Assembly (NCBI RefSeq): GCF_964253085.1
Contig: NZ_CAXUQH020000001.1
Span: forward strand, 6,386,001-6,450,000
Reading direction: 5' to 3'
From: Paenibacillus_E sp964253085
Lineage (GTDB): Bacteria; Bacillota; Bacilli; Paenibacillales; NBRC-103111
Length of the DNA: 64,000 nt
Each line of letters opens with the position of its first letter. Position 1 is the stretch's first letter. The position numbers and the translations under genes are program-made. Positions 51,651 through 60,399 of the stretch are shown here, one piece after another. The notes below the pieces were generated by a model. The model did not search any database. It was not told where the DNA came from and worked only from the letters and a program-made list of their open reading frames with translations.

Positions 51651-54101
51651 TTATTTATTCAATAAGCGATAAATCACAACAGCTGCTTGAGCGCGAGTGG
51701 AGTTAGCATTAGGATTGAAAAGATTGCCATCTTCACCAACGATGATACCTTCGCTTGCTGCGAGAGCAACACCATTTTTCAATGAAGAATTAATTGTATC
51801 TACATCTTTGAAGCCTTTAAGAACATCATCAATCTTACTTACTTCAAGGGATGCACCTTTAAGCGCCAATGCTCTTGAAGACATAACTGCCATCTCAGCA
51901 CGTGTAATTTGTCCATTCGGATCAAATTTGTCATCGGACTTCCCGTTAACGATTCCGCTTTTCACAGCTGCTGCTACATAGGATTTGAACCAATCCGAAT
52001 CATTGACGTCGCTGAAGCTTTCTGTTGCACTTGCATTTTCCAAGTTGAACGTTTTAACAATCAATTTAGCAAATTCAGCGCGTGTTACTAATCCATTCGG
52101 TTCGAAGACTTGATCAGCTCGACCTTCAAGAATACCTTTCGCCGCTGCTACTTCGATCTGTCTTCCAGCCCATGCTTTAACAGAAGCTGTATCGCTGAAG
52201 GATACTTTGTTTTCAACAACGGTGTAAGTTGAGAAGGAGTTACGAACACCATTCAACACACCATCTTCGAATTTACCACCGTAGAACTCTAATTTTCCGT
52301 CAACAATTTTGGCAAGTGTAAGTAACTCTGTATCGAAGTTTTTGCCGTTTGGAACTGGGATGCTTACTTCAACAGGTGTATCGAAGCTTTCAACTTTGTT
52401 ACCACCCGAAGTGAACTCAAATTCATATACCCCCGATGCTACAGCAAGTGTAGTTACGCTCGTTGCAACTGTTGCATCTTGACTTGTTACTTTAAGTGTT
52501 GCATCAGCACCAAATTCAGCTGGATCTACAGCAAGTGTAAGCCCATTTAAGCCAACTGCAATTTTATCAACGCCAGCGGCAATTGCAGCGGCAAGCAAAT
52601 CTTTCGGGAACGGAATTTCTGTTGATTTCGCACTGATTGTGCCAAAGTTGAGTGTAAGTGTAACTTCTTCTGTTTTTGCATTTGGATTCAATGCTTTCAA
52701 TTTATCGTTAAGTAATTTAGCCTGTGCTGCGATATCTTTAACTTTGCTAACTAATCCAGCAACATCAAGCTTCGGTTTAGCAGTTCCATTTTCTACAGTA
52801 ACTAATGAAGCAAGATCCAGGGTAGACAGTTTTGCGATTGCTTCATTGACTTTCTCTTGAGCTTCTTTGAGAATCGCATCTTTCTTCTCTGCAGATGCTC
52901 CAGCGATGTCTTTGAAAAGATCCGTAATTTCTGAGATTGCTTTGTCAGCATCGCTTTGAACGCCGCCAGGGCCGCCGCTAGGACCACCTGTAGATGTCTG
53001 TGTTAATGTTAGTGGGCTGGAGATGTATAGAAGAAGTCCAAATTTATTGTCACGTGCTTGAATAATACCTGATCCCGTAGTTGATCCACTGTTAAGTGAG
53101 AGTACAGCACTAGCACCACTACTCATGGAAACGTTTGTTCCACTTTGCAACGTCCAAGTAACATAGTTATTGACCGATTGTGTGAAAACTTTAAGTCCTG
53201 GTTGTAGGGAAGTCGTTGTACTAGATACGGGTACAGGCTGAATCTCACCTGCAAGCAGGTATCTTACTCCGGCAGATTCGATGGCAGATCTAGCTGCTTT
53301 AGCTTTTAGACCGGCTGGTGCGTCTACTCGTGCAATTTCATTAGCTACATTGTTTTGGAAAGCATTCAGATCGCCTAAGGTTATGTCATAGAGATTTAAG
53401 AAGTTGCTAATCAAAAGAGCAGGATTCGTCTTATCAACAGCCTGATTCAACACTTTATTCGCAACGATATTATTTACTGCATCTTTGATAACTTGTGAAT
53501 TGCTGCCGTCGCTTAGAAATGCAGTAGCGATTGCTATTTTAAGCGCTGTTTTGCTATCCGTTTGTTGCAAGGCTGCAAGAGCAGCTTGTTGGAAATCAAT
53601 GACTTTCTGTTTAGTTAATCCTTGCGGATCATCAATTCCAGGCAAACCTACTTTTAGAAACAAATCATTAATAACAGTTCTATTAGCAGGAGCATTAATT
53701 AATTCATCAACCATTGCGCCTGACTCGTCATAGAACAACTCTAATCCATTGAAAAGTGTAAATACTGGATTTAAATTAATTGGAGTCGTTGATTTCGCAC
53801 TAATTTTCGTCCAAATATTTCCAAGAAGCTCTATCTTCTTAGCATCATTAAATGTTGTCGTATCGGTATTATTCTTAATATAATCTCTAGTCGCTCTTAC
53901 ATCAGCAATTCCTTGTGTATCTCTTGCAAGTTCGGTGCGTAGGCCATTCAATTGATCTTGAACAGTTGCTGCAGATGCCACACCGGCTGTAACTCCTAAT
54001 TTGCTAGCCAAACCTTTCTCGCTTAATGGAAGTCCTGCAATGGATGCAAACAGCATACTTGCCGCTAGCGTTGTTACGGTTAATTTCTTTTTCATCGTCA
54101 T
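51651..54101 (-). CDS. SLH-domain cell-surface protein encoded within the polysaccharide locus
   Basis: About 816 residues. A signal peptide (MTMKKKLTVTTLAASMLFAS, continuing to GVASAA) precedes about 600 residues of helical and beta-rich unknown sequence. Three C-terminal SLH repeats follow, with TRAEFAKLIVKTF, TRAEMAVMSSRAL and TRAQAAVVIYRLL motifs. SLH triplets bind pyruvylated secondary wall polymer, so the protein should be displayed on the wall. ATG at 54101 is chosen because GAGG lies 11 bases upstream; an in-frame GTG at 54113 overlaps that site. Its place between the phosphatase and the Wzz/kinase pair suggests a role in anchoring or presenting the polymer. Confidence 0.92.
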   Translation of the reverse strand: MTMKKKLTVTTLAASMLFASIAGLPLSEKGLASKLGVTAGVASAATVQDQLNGLRTELARDTQGIADVRATRDYIKNNTDTTTFNDAKKIELLGNIWTKISAKSTTPINLNPVFTLFNGLELFYDESGAMVDELINAPANRTVINDLFLKVGLPGIDDPQGLTKQKVIDFQQAALAALQQTDSKTALKIAIATAFLSDGSNSQVIKDAVNNIVANKVLNQAVDKTNPALLISNFLNLYDITLGDLNAFQNNVANEIARVDAPAGLKAKAARSAIESAGVRYLLAGEIQPVPVSSTTTSLQPGLKVFTQSVNNYVTWTLQSGTNVSMSSGASAVLSLNSGSTTGSGIIQARDNKFGLLLYISSPLTLTQTSTGGPSGGPGGVQSDADKAISEITDLFKDIAGASAEKKDAILKEAQEKVNEAIAKLSTLDLASLVTVENGTAKPKLDVAGLVSKVKDIAAQAKLLNDKLKALNPNAKTEEVTLTLNFGTISAKSTEIPFPKDLLAAAIAAGVDKIAVGLNGLTLAVDPAEFGADATLKVTSQDATVATSVTTLAVASGVYEFEFTSGGNKVESFDTPVEVSIPVPNGKNFDTELLTLAKIVDGKLEFYGGKFEDGVLNGVRNSFSTYTVVENKVSFSDTASVKAWAGRQIEVAAAKGILEGRADQVFEPNGLVTRAEFAKLIVKTFNLENASATESFSDVNDSDWFKSYVAAAVKSGIVNGKSDDKFDPNGQITRAEMAVMSSRALALKGASLEVSKIDDVLKGFKDVDTINSSLKNGVALAASEGIIVGEDGNLFNPNANSTRAQAAVVIYRLLNK

Positions 54102-54136
54102 GCTAACTTTCACCTCTTCAAATTAGTTGTCTTGCT

Positions 54137-54907
54137 TTATTTAGATTTCCAAAACTGAAACCATTTCGGCTTCATCCAGACAGGGAATTGCGTTTCGATA
54201 GATAGGTTATGTATAACCCTGTTGGCATTGTTTTGAAAGGTAATCACATATGGATCGCCTAGCTCCGTTCGCAAAACATCATAGGCTTCGGAAAGAGCGA
54301 ACCCTCTATTCGTCGTGTTGTGTGCATCTGACGATACAAAGTGGGCGAGGTTATTCCTACATAGATCCAACGTAAATGACTGTATGGATTTACCAAAATG
54401 ACTTAGCAACGAATGAGCTGTTACTTGTGTCAGAGCCCCGAGTTGCACTAACTCGAGTAGTTTCATCGGATTAGCGATGATCTCACGATTACGCTCAGGA
54501 TGTGCAATAATCGGCACTAGCTTCATAAGTTGTAATTCATACACAATTTCATTTATACCTTTAGGTATTTGGTCAGACGGGAATTCCAATAGTATGTAAC
54601 GAGAACCACCTAAGGTGGTTGAACGTTTTGTTTCCACATCTTCAATTAAATCTCGGTACACTCGGATCTCTTGACCAGCATGTATGTGTAGAGGGATATT
54701 CCTTCTATTCAGTTCCTCTTGAAACGCTTTAACCTGCAGCTCTACGCTGCCTGCGTCATTCGTAAATCTACCATTCTCATGATGTGGGGTGGCAATAACC
54801 GTATGTATACCCTGTTCCACAGCTTCCCTTGCCATAAGAACAGCTTGCTCCAAATTAGATGCCCCGTCATCTAAATCTGGTAGTATATGACTATGTATTT
54901 CAATCAT
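54137..54907 (-). CDS. Tyrosine-protein phosphatase, CpsB/CapC (YwqE) PHP family
   Basis: 256 residues. IEIHSHILPDLDDGASNLEQ supplies the first metal-binding His cluster and Asp, HAGQEIRVYRDL and AHPERNREII later ones, and FVSSDAHNT the last, as in PHP-domain phosphatases of capsule loci. It dephosphorylates the BY-kinase encoded downstream, resetting polymer synthesis. First gene of the locus in transcription order, with a cluster of Spo0A-like boxes upstream. Confidence 0.95.
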   Translation of the reverse strand: MIEIHSHILPDLDDGASNLEQAVLMAREAVEQGIHTVIATPHHENGRFTNDAGSVELQVKAFQEELNRRNIPLHIHAGQEIRVYRDLIEDVETKRSTTLGGSRYILLEFPSDQIPKGINEIVYELQLMKLVPIIAHPERNREIIANPMKLLELVQLGALTQVTAHSLLSHFGKSIQSFTLDLCRNNLAHFVSSDAHNTTNRGFALSEAYDVLRTELGDPYVITFQNNANRVIHNLSIETQFPVWMKPKWFQFWKSK

Positions 54908-54944
54908 TCTGAAACCCCAATCACTCGGACTACTTTGTAATATT

Positions 54945-55217
54945 GCGACAAAAAATAAGTAATTTCGGCAATTTACCGCACTAAAGCCTTACGAAAGTAT
55001 AGCATAAATGTCATTTCTTGCCTACCTCTAAAACTAGGAAAATAGCACTACATCATCTTTTTTGTGGAATTTTTATGAAAATTACATCTTTGTAATTGTT
55101 CCGAATTTTTATACAATTCATGACTAAAGTTACGACTCATTTCGTATATTTATATTTACTACCAAGACCCCCTCTAGTTCGACATTATACGACAAAAAAC
55201 GCGTGATTTCGACAAGG
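54945..55217 (-). promoter_or_regulatory. Cluster of Spo0A-like boxes upstream of the polysaccharide locus
   Basis: Minus-strand sites near the TGTCGAA consensus: CCTTGTCGAAAT (55206-55217), AATGTCGAAC (55178-55187), TTTTTTGTCGTA (55188-55199), TTTTTTGTCGCA (54944-54955) and TTGCCGAAA (54963-54971). Two 26-base segments (54946-54971 and 55190-55215) are identical at 21 positions, so a paired site has been duplicated. Spo0A control of matrix genes is established in Bacillus; direct control here is inference. Confidence 0.45.
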
Positions 55218-55279
55218 ATTTTCAAGTAGAATAGCCGGTTGAATTTTCTGTAAATTGTAGCATACAGTTTAATCAGTCT

Positions 55280-55330
55280 TTTTTCTAGAAAAGAAGCCTC
55301 CTATGCACTTTTTCTACAAATGAGGCTAGA
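55280..55330 (-). terminator. Terminator after the small membrane-protein pair
   Basis: On the minus strand, AGCCTC (55322-55327) pairs with GAGGCTT (55294-55300), followed by CTTTTCT. It lies about 35 bases after the stop at 55361. Confidence 0.5.
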
Positions 55331-55360
55331 ACGAATTCGTCTTTATTACTATAATCCCGA

Positions 55361-55681
55361 TTATTTCTTGAATTTCATCAAATCGCACAGCCCTACGAAG
55401 AAAACAACAATGGTAGTGAGTACGATTAGTCTGAAATCCCAAGCATTCGGAAACTCATTCATTTTGGTATCTGTCACACGTAGAATGAGAACAAAAAACA
55501 ATAAAACCAAATCGAAAAACATGCAATAAGCCATTCTTGCTGAGAGTTTATGAAGTGGGAGTTTGTCCATCATTTTGCCGAATCCAAATAAATCACTCCA
55601 CTTCCCGGATTCAGACTTCGACTTCTGGGGGGTTTTGTCAATATCCTCTTGTTTATCAGCGATCGGCTTTGGCTCGGTTGT
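55361..55681 (-). CDS. Small membrane protein, unknown function
   Basis: About 106 residues from the ATG at 55681 (MTTEPKPIADKQEDID); an in-frame upstream start at 55720 is possible. A charged N-terminal half is followed by two transmembrane helices (YCMFFDLVLLFFVLILRVTD and FRLIVLTTIVVFFVGLCDLM). It overlaps the upstream 73-residue membrane protein gene by 26 bases, so the two are probably translated together and may interact. Family not recognised. Confidence 0.6.
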   Translation of the reverse strand, partial: TTEPKPIADKQEDIDKTPQKSKSESGKWSDLFGFGKMMDKLPLHKLSARMAYCMFFDLVLLFFVLILRVTDTKMNEFPNAWDFRLIVLTTIVVFFVGLCDLMKFKK

Positions 55682-55877
55682 CATTTTCCGTGCCAACTCC
55701 TTGCATTGACTCGACGGCATCCTGCCACATCAGAACGGCCCCTACGAAGCTTACACCTGCAATGAAAATCCCCCCCAATGGTGACAATAGCTTCAATTCC
55801 AATGTCAAGATAATCGATAGAAAGCTTACTACGATTAAAATACAAGCGCCTGTTATTTTTATTGAGTTCCCTGCCAT
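55656..55877 (-). CDS. Small membrane protein, unknown function
   Basis: 73 residues with two transmembrane helices (ITGACILIVVSFLSIILTLE and GGIFIAGVSFVGAVLMWQDA) and a short charged tail. A GAGGTG ribosome site stands upstream of the ATG. It is co-oriented and overlapping with 55361-55681, and downstream of prkA but after that gene's terminator. Function unknown. Confidence 0.6.
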   Translation of the reverse strand: MAGNSIKITGACILIVVSFLSIILTLELKLLSPLGGIFIAGVSFVGAVLMWQDAVESMQGVGTENDNRAKADR

Positions 55878-55971
55878 GATCTTCTACACCTCCTCTATTA
55901 TGAAGCTAAAGTAGTATATGAGAGATTAATAGATTACGTGTTAGGCAACAATCGGCATCCTCAGCACAGGA

Positions 55972-56010
55972 AAAAAGACCTAAGGGGTCGTCACCCACTC
56001 AGGTCTTTGG
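55972..56010 (-). terminator. Terminator after prkA
   Basis: On the minus strand, AAAGACCTGAGTGGGTGACG continues to CCCCTTAGGTCTTTTTT, a long stem with a T-run, about 17 bases after the prkA stop at 56027. Confidence 0.85.
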
Positions 56011-56026
56011 CTTCAAGCATGTTAGC

Positions 56027-57922
56027 CTATCTATTCAATAAGCTTCCTACATACCGCAGTAATTCATTCGCACAAACCGGGCAATATCCGTGCTCATCGA
56101 TGAGCTGCTTCGTCACATCATTAATTTTCTTCAGCTGCTTCTCATCTGGCGTTTTCGTTGAGGTCGTAATCTTCACGATGTCCTTCAGATCAGCGAATAG
56201 CTTCTTCTCAATCGCCTCACGCAGCCGTTCGTGACTGCTATAGTCGAATCTTCTGCCTTTGCGTGAGTAAGAGGAGATACGGATTAATATTTCTTCGCGG
56301 AATGCTTTTTTCGCATTCTCCGAAATACCAATTTGCTCTTCAATGGAACGCATGAGGCGCTCATCTGGATCCATCTCCTCACCGGTCAACGGATCCTTAA
56401 TTTTCCCCCAGTTGCAATAAGCCTCAATATTATCCAAGTAGTTATCGAAAATGGTTCTAGCCGACTCCTCGAAGGAGTAGACGAACGCTTTCTGCACTTC
56501 TTTCTTGGCAATATCGTCGTATTCCTTACGGGCAACCGAGATGAAATTGAGGAATCGCTCCCGCTCATCCTTAGTAATCGATGGATGCTGATCCAGACCG
56601 TCTTTCAAAGCTCGCAGCACATCTAGGGCATTAATACACTGGAGATCCTGGCGGATCAAGGCACTAGAGATTCGGTTAATAACATAACGCGGATCAATTC
56701 CACTCATGCCTTCTTCTTGATATTCATTTTGCATTTCCTTCAGATCTGCCTCTTTGTAGCCCTCGACAACTTCACCGTCGTACATCCGCATTTTCTTGAT
56801 CAAATCCATACCTTGCTTCTTCGTTTCCTTCAAACGCGTGAGAATCGAGAAGATCGCGGCCACACGAAGTGCATGCGGTGCAATATGGATGTGTGACATA
56901 TCGCTCTGTCCAATAAGTTTGTAGTAAATTTTCTCTTCATCGGATACACGCAAATTATAAGGGATCGGCATAACAATCATACGAGACTGCAAGGCCTCAT
57001 TTTTCTTATTCGCGATAAAAGACTTATACTCTGTTTCATTCGTGTGCGCGATGATTAACTCATCCGCACTAATTAGGGCGAAGCGACCCGCTTTGAAATT
57101 CCCCTCTTGCGTAAGTGAAAGTAGATTCCAGAGGAATTTCTCATCACATTTCAGCATTTCCTGGAACTCCATGATCCCCCTGTTCGCCTTATTCAGTTCG
57201 CCATCGAAGCGATAAGCCCGCGGATCCGACTCAGAACCAAACTCTGTAATCGTTGAAAAGTCAATGCTTCCCGTTAGGTCCGCGATATCCTGCGATTTGG
57301 GATCGGAAGGACTGAAGGTACCAATCCCCACCCGGCCTTCTTCGGAGACAAAAACACGCTCCACATGCACATCTTCAATACAACCATTGTACTCCGTTTT
57401 CAAACGCATTTGGCACGATGGGCATAAGCTGCCTTCGATTTTCACATTCAACTCGCGCTCAATCTCTGGTCGCAGCTCCATCGGAATTAAATGAAGCGGC
57501 TCTTCGTGCATCGGACACCCTTTGATCGCATAGACTGCCCCTAAATCCGTTTTGGCGAACTGCTCTAATCCGCGTTTCAGCATGGTCACAATTGTGGATT
57601 TCCCACCGCTTACAGGACCCATTAGCAACAAAATACGTTTACGAACATCCAATCGACGGGCTGCGGAATGGAAATATTCTTCCACTAGCTTCTCAACGGC
57701 ACGATCCAGGCCAAAGATCTCTTGGTTGAAAAATTTGTAAGATTTGTGGCCAACTTGATCGTTGATCCCTTGCGAAGCAATCATGTCATAGACCCTTGAA
57801 TGCGCAGTTCTCGCGAGTCCAGGATTACTGCGAAGCAATTCTATGTACTCCGCGAACGTACCGGTCCAGCTCAATGAATCCTTCTCCGTACGATGCTCTG
57901 AAATTCTTTTGAATATGTCCAT
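56027..57922 (-). CDS. prkA: PrkA family serine protein kinase / AAA+ protein
   Basis: 631 residues, the family's usual length. An N-terminal AAA-like domain carries Walker A MGPVSGGKST (about 101-110). The conserved stretches CPMHEEPLHLIPMELRPEIE, FSPSDPKSQDIADLTGSIDF and ANRGIMEFQEMLKCDEKFLW are PrkA hallmarks, with a C-terminal kinase-like helical domain. In Bacillus, PrkA is sporulation-linked and reported to act as kinase and/or ATP-dependent protease. Here it stands alone with its own terminator; the common partners yhbH and spoVR are not in the window. Confidence 0.95.
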   Translation of the reverse strand: MDIFKRISEHRTEKDSLSWTGTFAEYIELLRSNPGLARTAHSRVYDMIASQGINDQVGHKSYKFFNQEIFGLDRAVEKLVEEYFHSAARRLDVRKRILLLMGPVSGGKSTIVTMLKRGLEQFAKTDLGAVYAIKGCPMHEEPLHLIPMELRPEIERELNVKIEGSLCPSCQMRLKTEYNGCIEDVHVERVFVSEEGRVGIGTFSPSDPKSQDIADLTGSIDFSTITEFGSESDPRAYRFDGELNKANRGIMEFQEMLKCDEKFLWNLLSLTQEGNFKAGRFALISADELIIAHTNETEYKSFIANKKNEALQSRMIVMPIPYNLRVSDEEKIYYKLIGQSDMSHIHIAPHALRVAAIFSILTRLKETKKQGMDLIKKMRMYDGEVVEGYKEADLKEMQNEYQEEGMSGIDPRYVINRISSALIRQDLQCINALDVLRALKDGLDQHPSITKDERERFLNFISVARKEYDDIAKKEVQKAFVYSFEESARTIFDNYLDNIEAYCNWGKIKDPLTGEEMDPDERLMRSIEEQIGISENAKKAFREEILIRISSYSRKGRRFDYSSHERLREAIEKKLFADLKDIVKITTSTKTPDEKQLKKINDVTKQLIDEHGYCPVCANELLRYVGSLLNR

Positions 57923-58099
57923 GGGTACCTCCTTTCACTGCTGCCTTTACTGGCAATAGGTCAGCTCGTGATGGTGAATTGTGTACTACAATCCTATGCA
58001 CCCAAGAAGGATAACTTGCCCGAAATTTTAAAATGTCACGGATTTCTCTCTTATCGATTTATGAAAATGGAAATGACTAGGATATCAAATCAATGTTCC

Positions 58100-60388
58100 C
58101 TATTTTCTGAAAATGTCATACCTGCAGCCCGCTTCAACACGAAATTCGATAACCGAATGATCCCTGTTCACAAGTATGTCCTCTCCTCCACAGCGTACCA
58201 GAACTGCTTCGCGAGTACGGACTCTGCATGAGCCAGACTCGGCTGAACGGATAACCGCTTCCGATAATTGGCCATCGGACCACGTAAGATCAATCACATA
58301 TCCATTACGTCCTCTCAGGCCGCTCACAGCCCCCTGTCGCCACGCAGAAGGAAGAGCTGGCAGCAAAGATAGCTCACCGGCATGTGACTGCAGCAGCATC
58401 TCCACGATACCAGCTGTCGCTCCGAAATTGCCGTCAATCTGAAAGGGGGGATGCGCATCAAAGAGGTTGGGATACGTTGATTTCCGCAGCATATGACTCA
58501 GATGCGCATGCGACTGTTCACCATCTTCAAGTCTCGCATACATATTGACTATCCAGGCGCTGCTCCAGCCCGTATGCCCGCCTCCATTTTCCAATCTGCG
58601 CTGAAGGGTCGCTGCTGCGGCCTTGGCCAATTCCGGCGTGCGGTGCGGGCTTATTTGCGTTCCCGGATGCAGGGCAAACAACTGTGAAATATGACGATGA
58701 CCAGGATCCTCCTCCGCATAGTCCTCCAACCATTCCATGATCTGACCGTGTCTGCCAATCTGAGGCTTAGGCAGCCGTTCTAGAAGCGCTTTGAGCTGAT
58801 CTCGCAGCTCACGATCCACCTGTAGCTGATCGATGCTCTGGATACATGCTGTGAACAACTCATGGATGATCTGCGAATCCATAGCAGGCCCCATAGTCAA
58901 TGCCCCTCTAGTTCCATCCACCAATACATACAGGTTTTCTGGTGAGACAGAGGGGCCTGTCACAAGCTGCCCATTCGGCGATTCCACCAAATAATCGGAG
59001 AAAAAAGCCGCGGCTTCCTTCAAGATCGGATAGGCTCTCCCCCGTAAAAAATCCTTATCTGCCGTAAACAGAAATTGTTCCCAAAGATGCAAGCTCAGCC
59101 ATGCTGCTCCCATTGGCCAAATCACACAAGTCGGAAACAAGCCCTCTGGTCGTGTTTCTCCCCATAGGTTTGTGTTGTGGTGAGCGACAAAGCCGGAGCA
59201 TCCGTACAGCTCCCTTGCTGTTTGCCGACCGCTAACTTGCATGCGTTCTATGTGATCAAACAGAGGTTCATGACACTCGGATAGTCCGCATACCTCCGCT
59301 GGCCAATAATTCATTTGCGTATTGATATTAATCGTGTATTTGGACTCCCATGGCGGAGTAAAGCTGTCATTCCATATGCCCTGAAGATTGGCTGGTAAGC
59401 ATCCAGGGCGGGAGCTGGCGATAAGCAAATACCGGCCGTAGTGAAAGTAAAGCTCCGTCAATCCAATGTCCCCATTCGAATGTGACTCTTGCAGCAGCTT
59501 TAATCGCTCATCGGTTGCCAAGTCATCTAACGGATCATGTTCCGTCAGTTGCAAACTTACCCGGTCGTACAACGTTTGATAATCGTGGATATGCCGGCTC
59601 TCCAGTTCTTCCGCATTAAACTGCCCCGCGGCCTCGATATGCAGCTGACATGCAGCTAATGGATCCGACTCTCGAAATGTGCTGGCTGCGGCAAGCAGCA
59701 GCGTCACGGAACTAGCCCCTTCCACAGACAGGAAATCGCCAATGACGGAGACACTACCATCCTCAGCTTTCGCCTTCAACACACAGGCATATTCGACACC
59801 GTGTTTCCCGCATTCGCCGCTCATCCAGATGCTGTCAGCCGATAACTTGCCCGTTTCCCCCTCGTAAGGTCTGCGATTGAGATTTGCCGAGAAATTCAGC
59901 TGCCCTGGCTGATCACACGTAAGTCGCATGACGATCACTTGATCGGGATAGCTGGCATACATCGTACGATGATAGGTGACTCCGCCTGCCTTATAGCTCG
60001 TCCGAGCTATGGCATTCTTGACATCCAACTCTCGCCGATATCCTTCAACTTCACCCTTGTGACCATGAAAATAAAGCCGCAGGTCTCCCAAAGGTTGATA
60101 GGGATTATAATATTTAGGCGTGGAGAAAAGAGCCAAACGCGTCAATCGCGTGGCCTCCTCCACCTTCCCGCCAAATAACAGTTCCCGAATTTGTGCCAAA
60201 TAACGAGGCCCATCAGGGTTCAGTCCATCCTTAGGACCTCCGTACCAGATGGAATCTTCATTGAGCTGAATTCGTTCCTCCTGGACATGACCGAAGATCA
60301 TCCCGCCCAACCGACCGTTCCCGATCGGAAGCGCCTCCACCCACTCCTTAGCAGGTTGCAGATACCACAGTTTCTCACGATTATTCAA
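58100..60388 (-). CDS. Glycoside hydrolase family 95 (alpha-L-fucosidase type)
   Basis: 762 residues. The N-terminal beta domain starts WYLQPAKEWVEALPIGNGRL, then GGMIFGHVQEERIQLNEDSI and WYGGPKDGLNP, the GH95 hallmark. The (alpha/alpha)6 barrel includes LQGIWNDSFTPPWESKYTIN, INTQMNYWPAEVCGLSECHE, QIDGNFGATAGIVEMLLQSH and GHTGWSSAWIVNMYARL. Inverting enzymes of this family remove alpha-1,2-L-fucose (some members take L-galactose). No signal peptide, so it acts on imported oligosaccharides. It starts 11 bases after the sensor kinase gene in an operon with a GH31 enzyme. Confidence 0.93.
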   Translation of the reverse strand: MNNREKLWYLQPAKEWVEALPIGNGRLGGMIFGHVQEERIQLNEDSIWYGGPKDGLNPDGPRYLAQIRELLFGGKVEEATRLTRLALFSTPKYYNPYQPLGDLRLYFHGHKGEVEGYRRELDVKNAIARTSYKAGGVTYHRTMYASYPDQVIVMRLTCDQPGQLNFSANLNRRPYEGETGKLSADSIWMSGECGKHGVEYACVLKAKAEDGSVSVIGDFLSVEGASSVTLLLAAASTFRESDPLAACQLHIEAAGQFNAEELESRHIHDYQTLYDRVSLQLTEHDPLDDLATDERLKLLQESHSNGDIGLTELYFHYGRYLLIASSRPGCLPANLQGIWNDSFTPPWESKYTININTQMNYWPAEVCGLSECHEPLFDHIERMQVSGRQTARELYGCSGFVAHHNTNLWGETRPEGLFPTCVIWPMGAAWLSLHLWEQFLFTADKDFLRGRAYPILKEAAAFFSDYLVESPNGQLVTGPSVSPENLYVLVDGTRGALTMGPAMDSQIIHELFTACIQSIDQLQVDRELRDQLKALLERLPKPQIGRHGQIMEWLEDYAEEDPGHRHISQLFALHPGTQISPHRTPELAKAAAATLQRRLENGGGHTGWSSAWIVNMYARLEDGEQSHAHLSHMLRKSTYPNLFDAHPPFQIDGNFGATAGIVEMLLQSHAGELSLLPALPSAWRQGAVSGLRGRNGYVIDLTWSDGQLSEAVIRSAESGSCRVRTREAVLVRCGGEDILVNRDHSVIEFRVEAGCRYDIFRK

Positions 60389-60399
60389 GAATACGCCCC

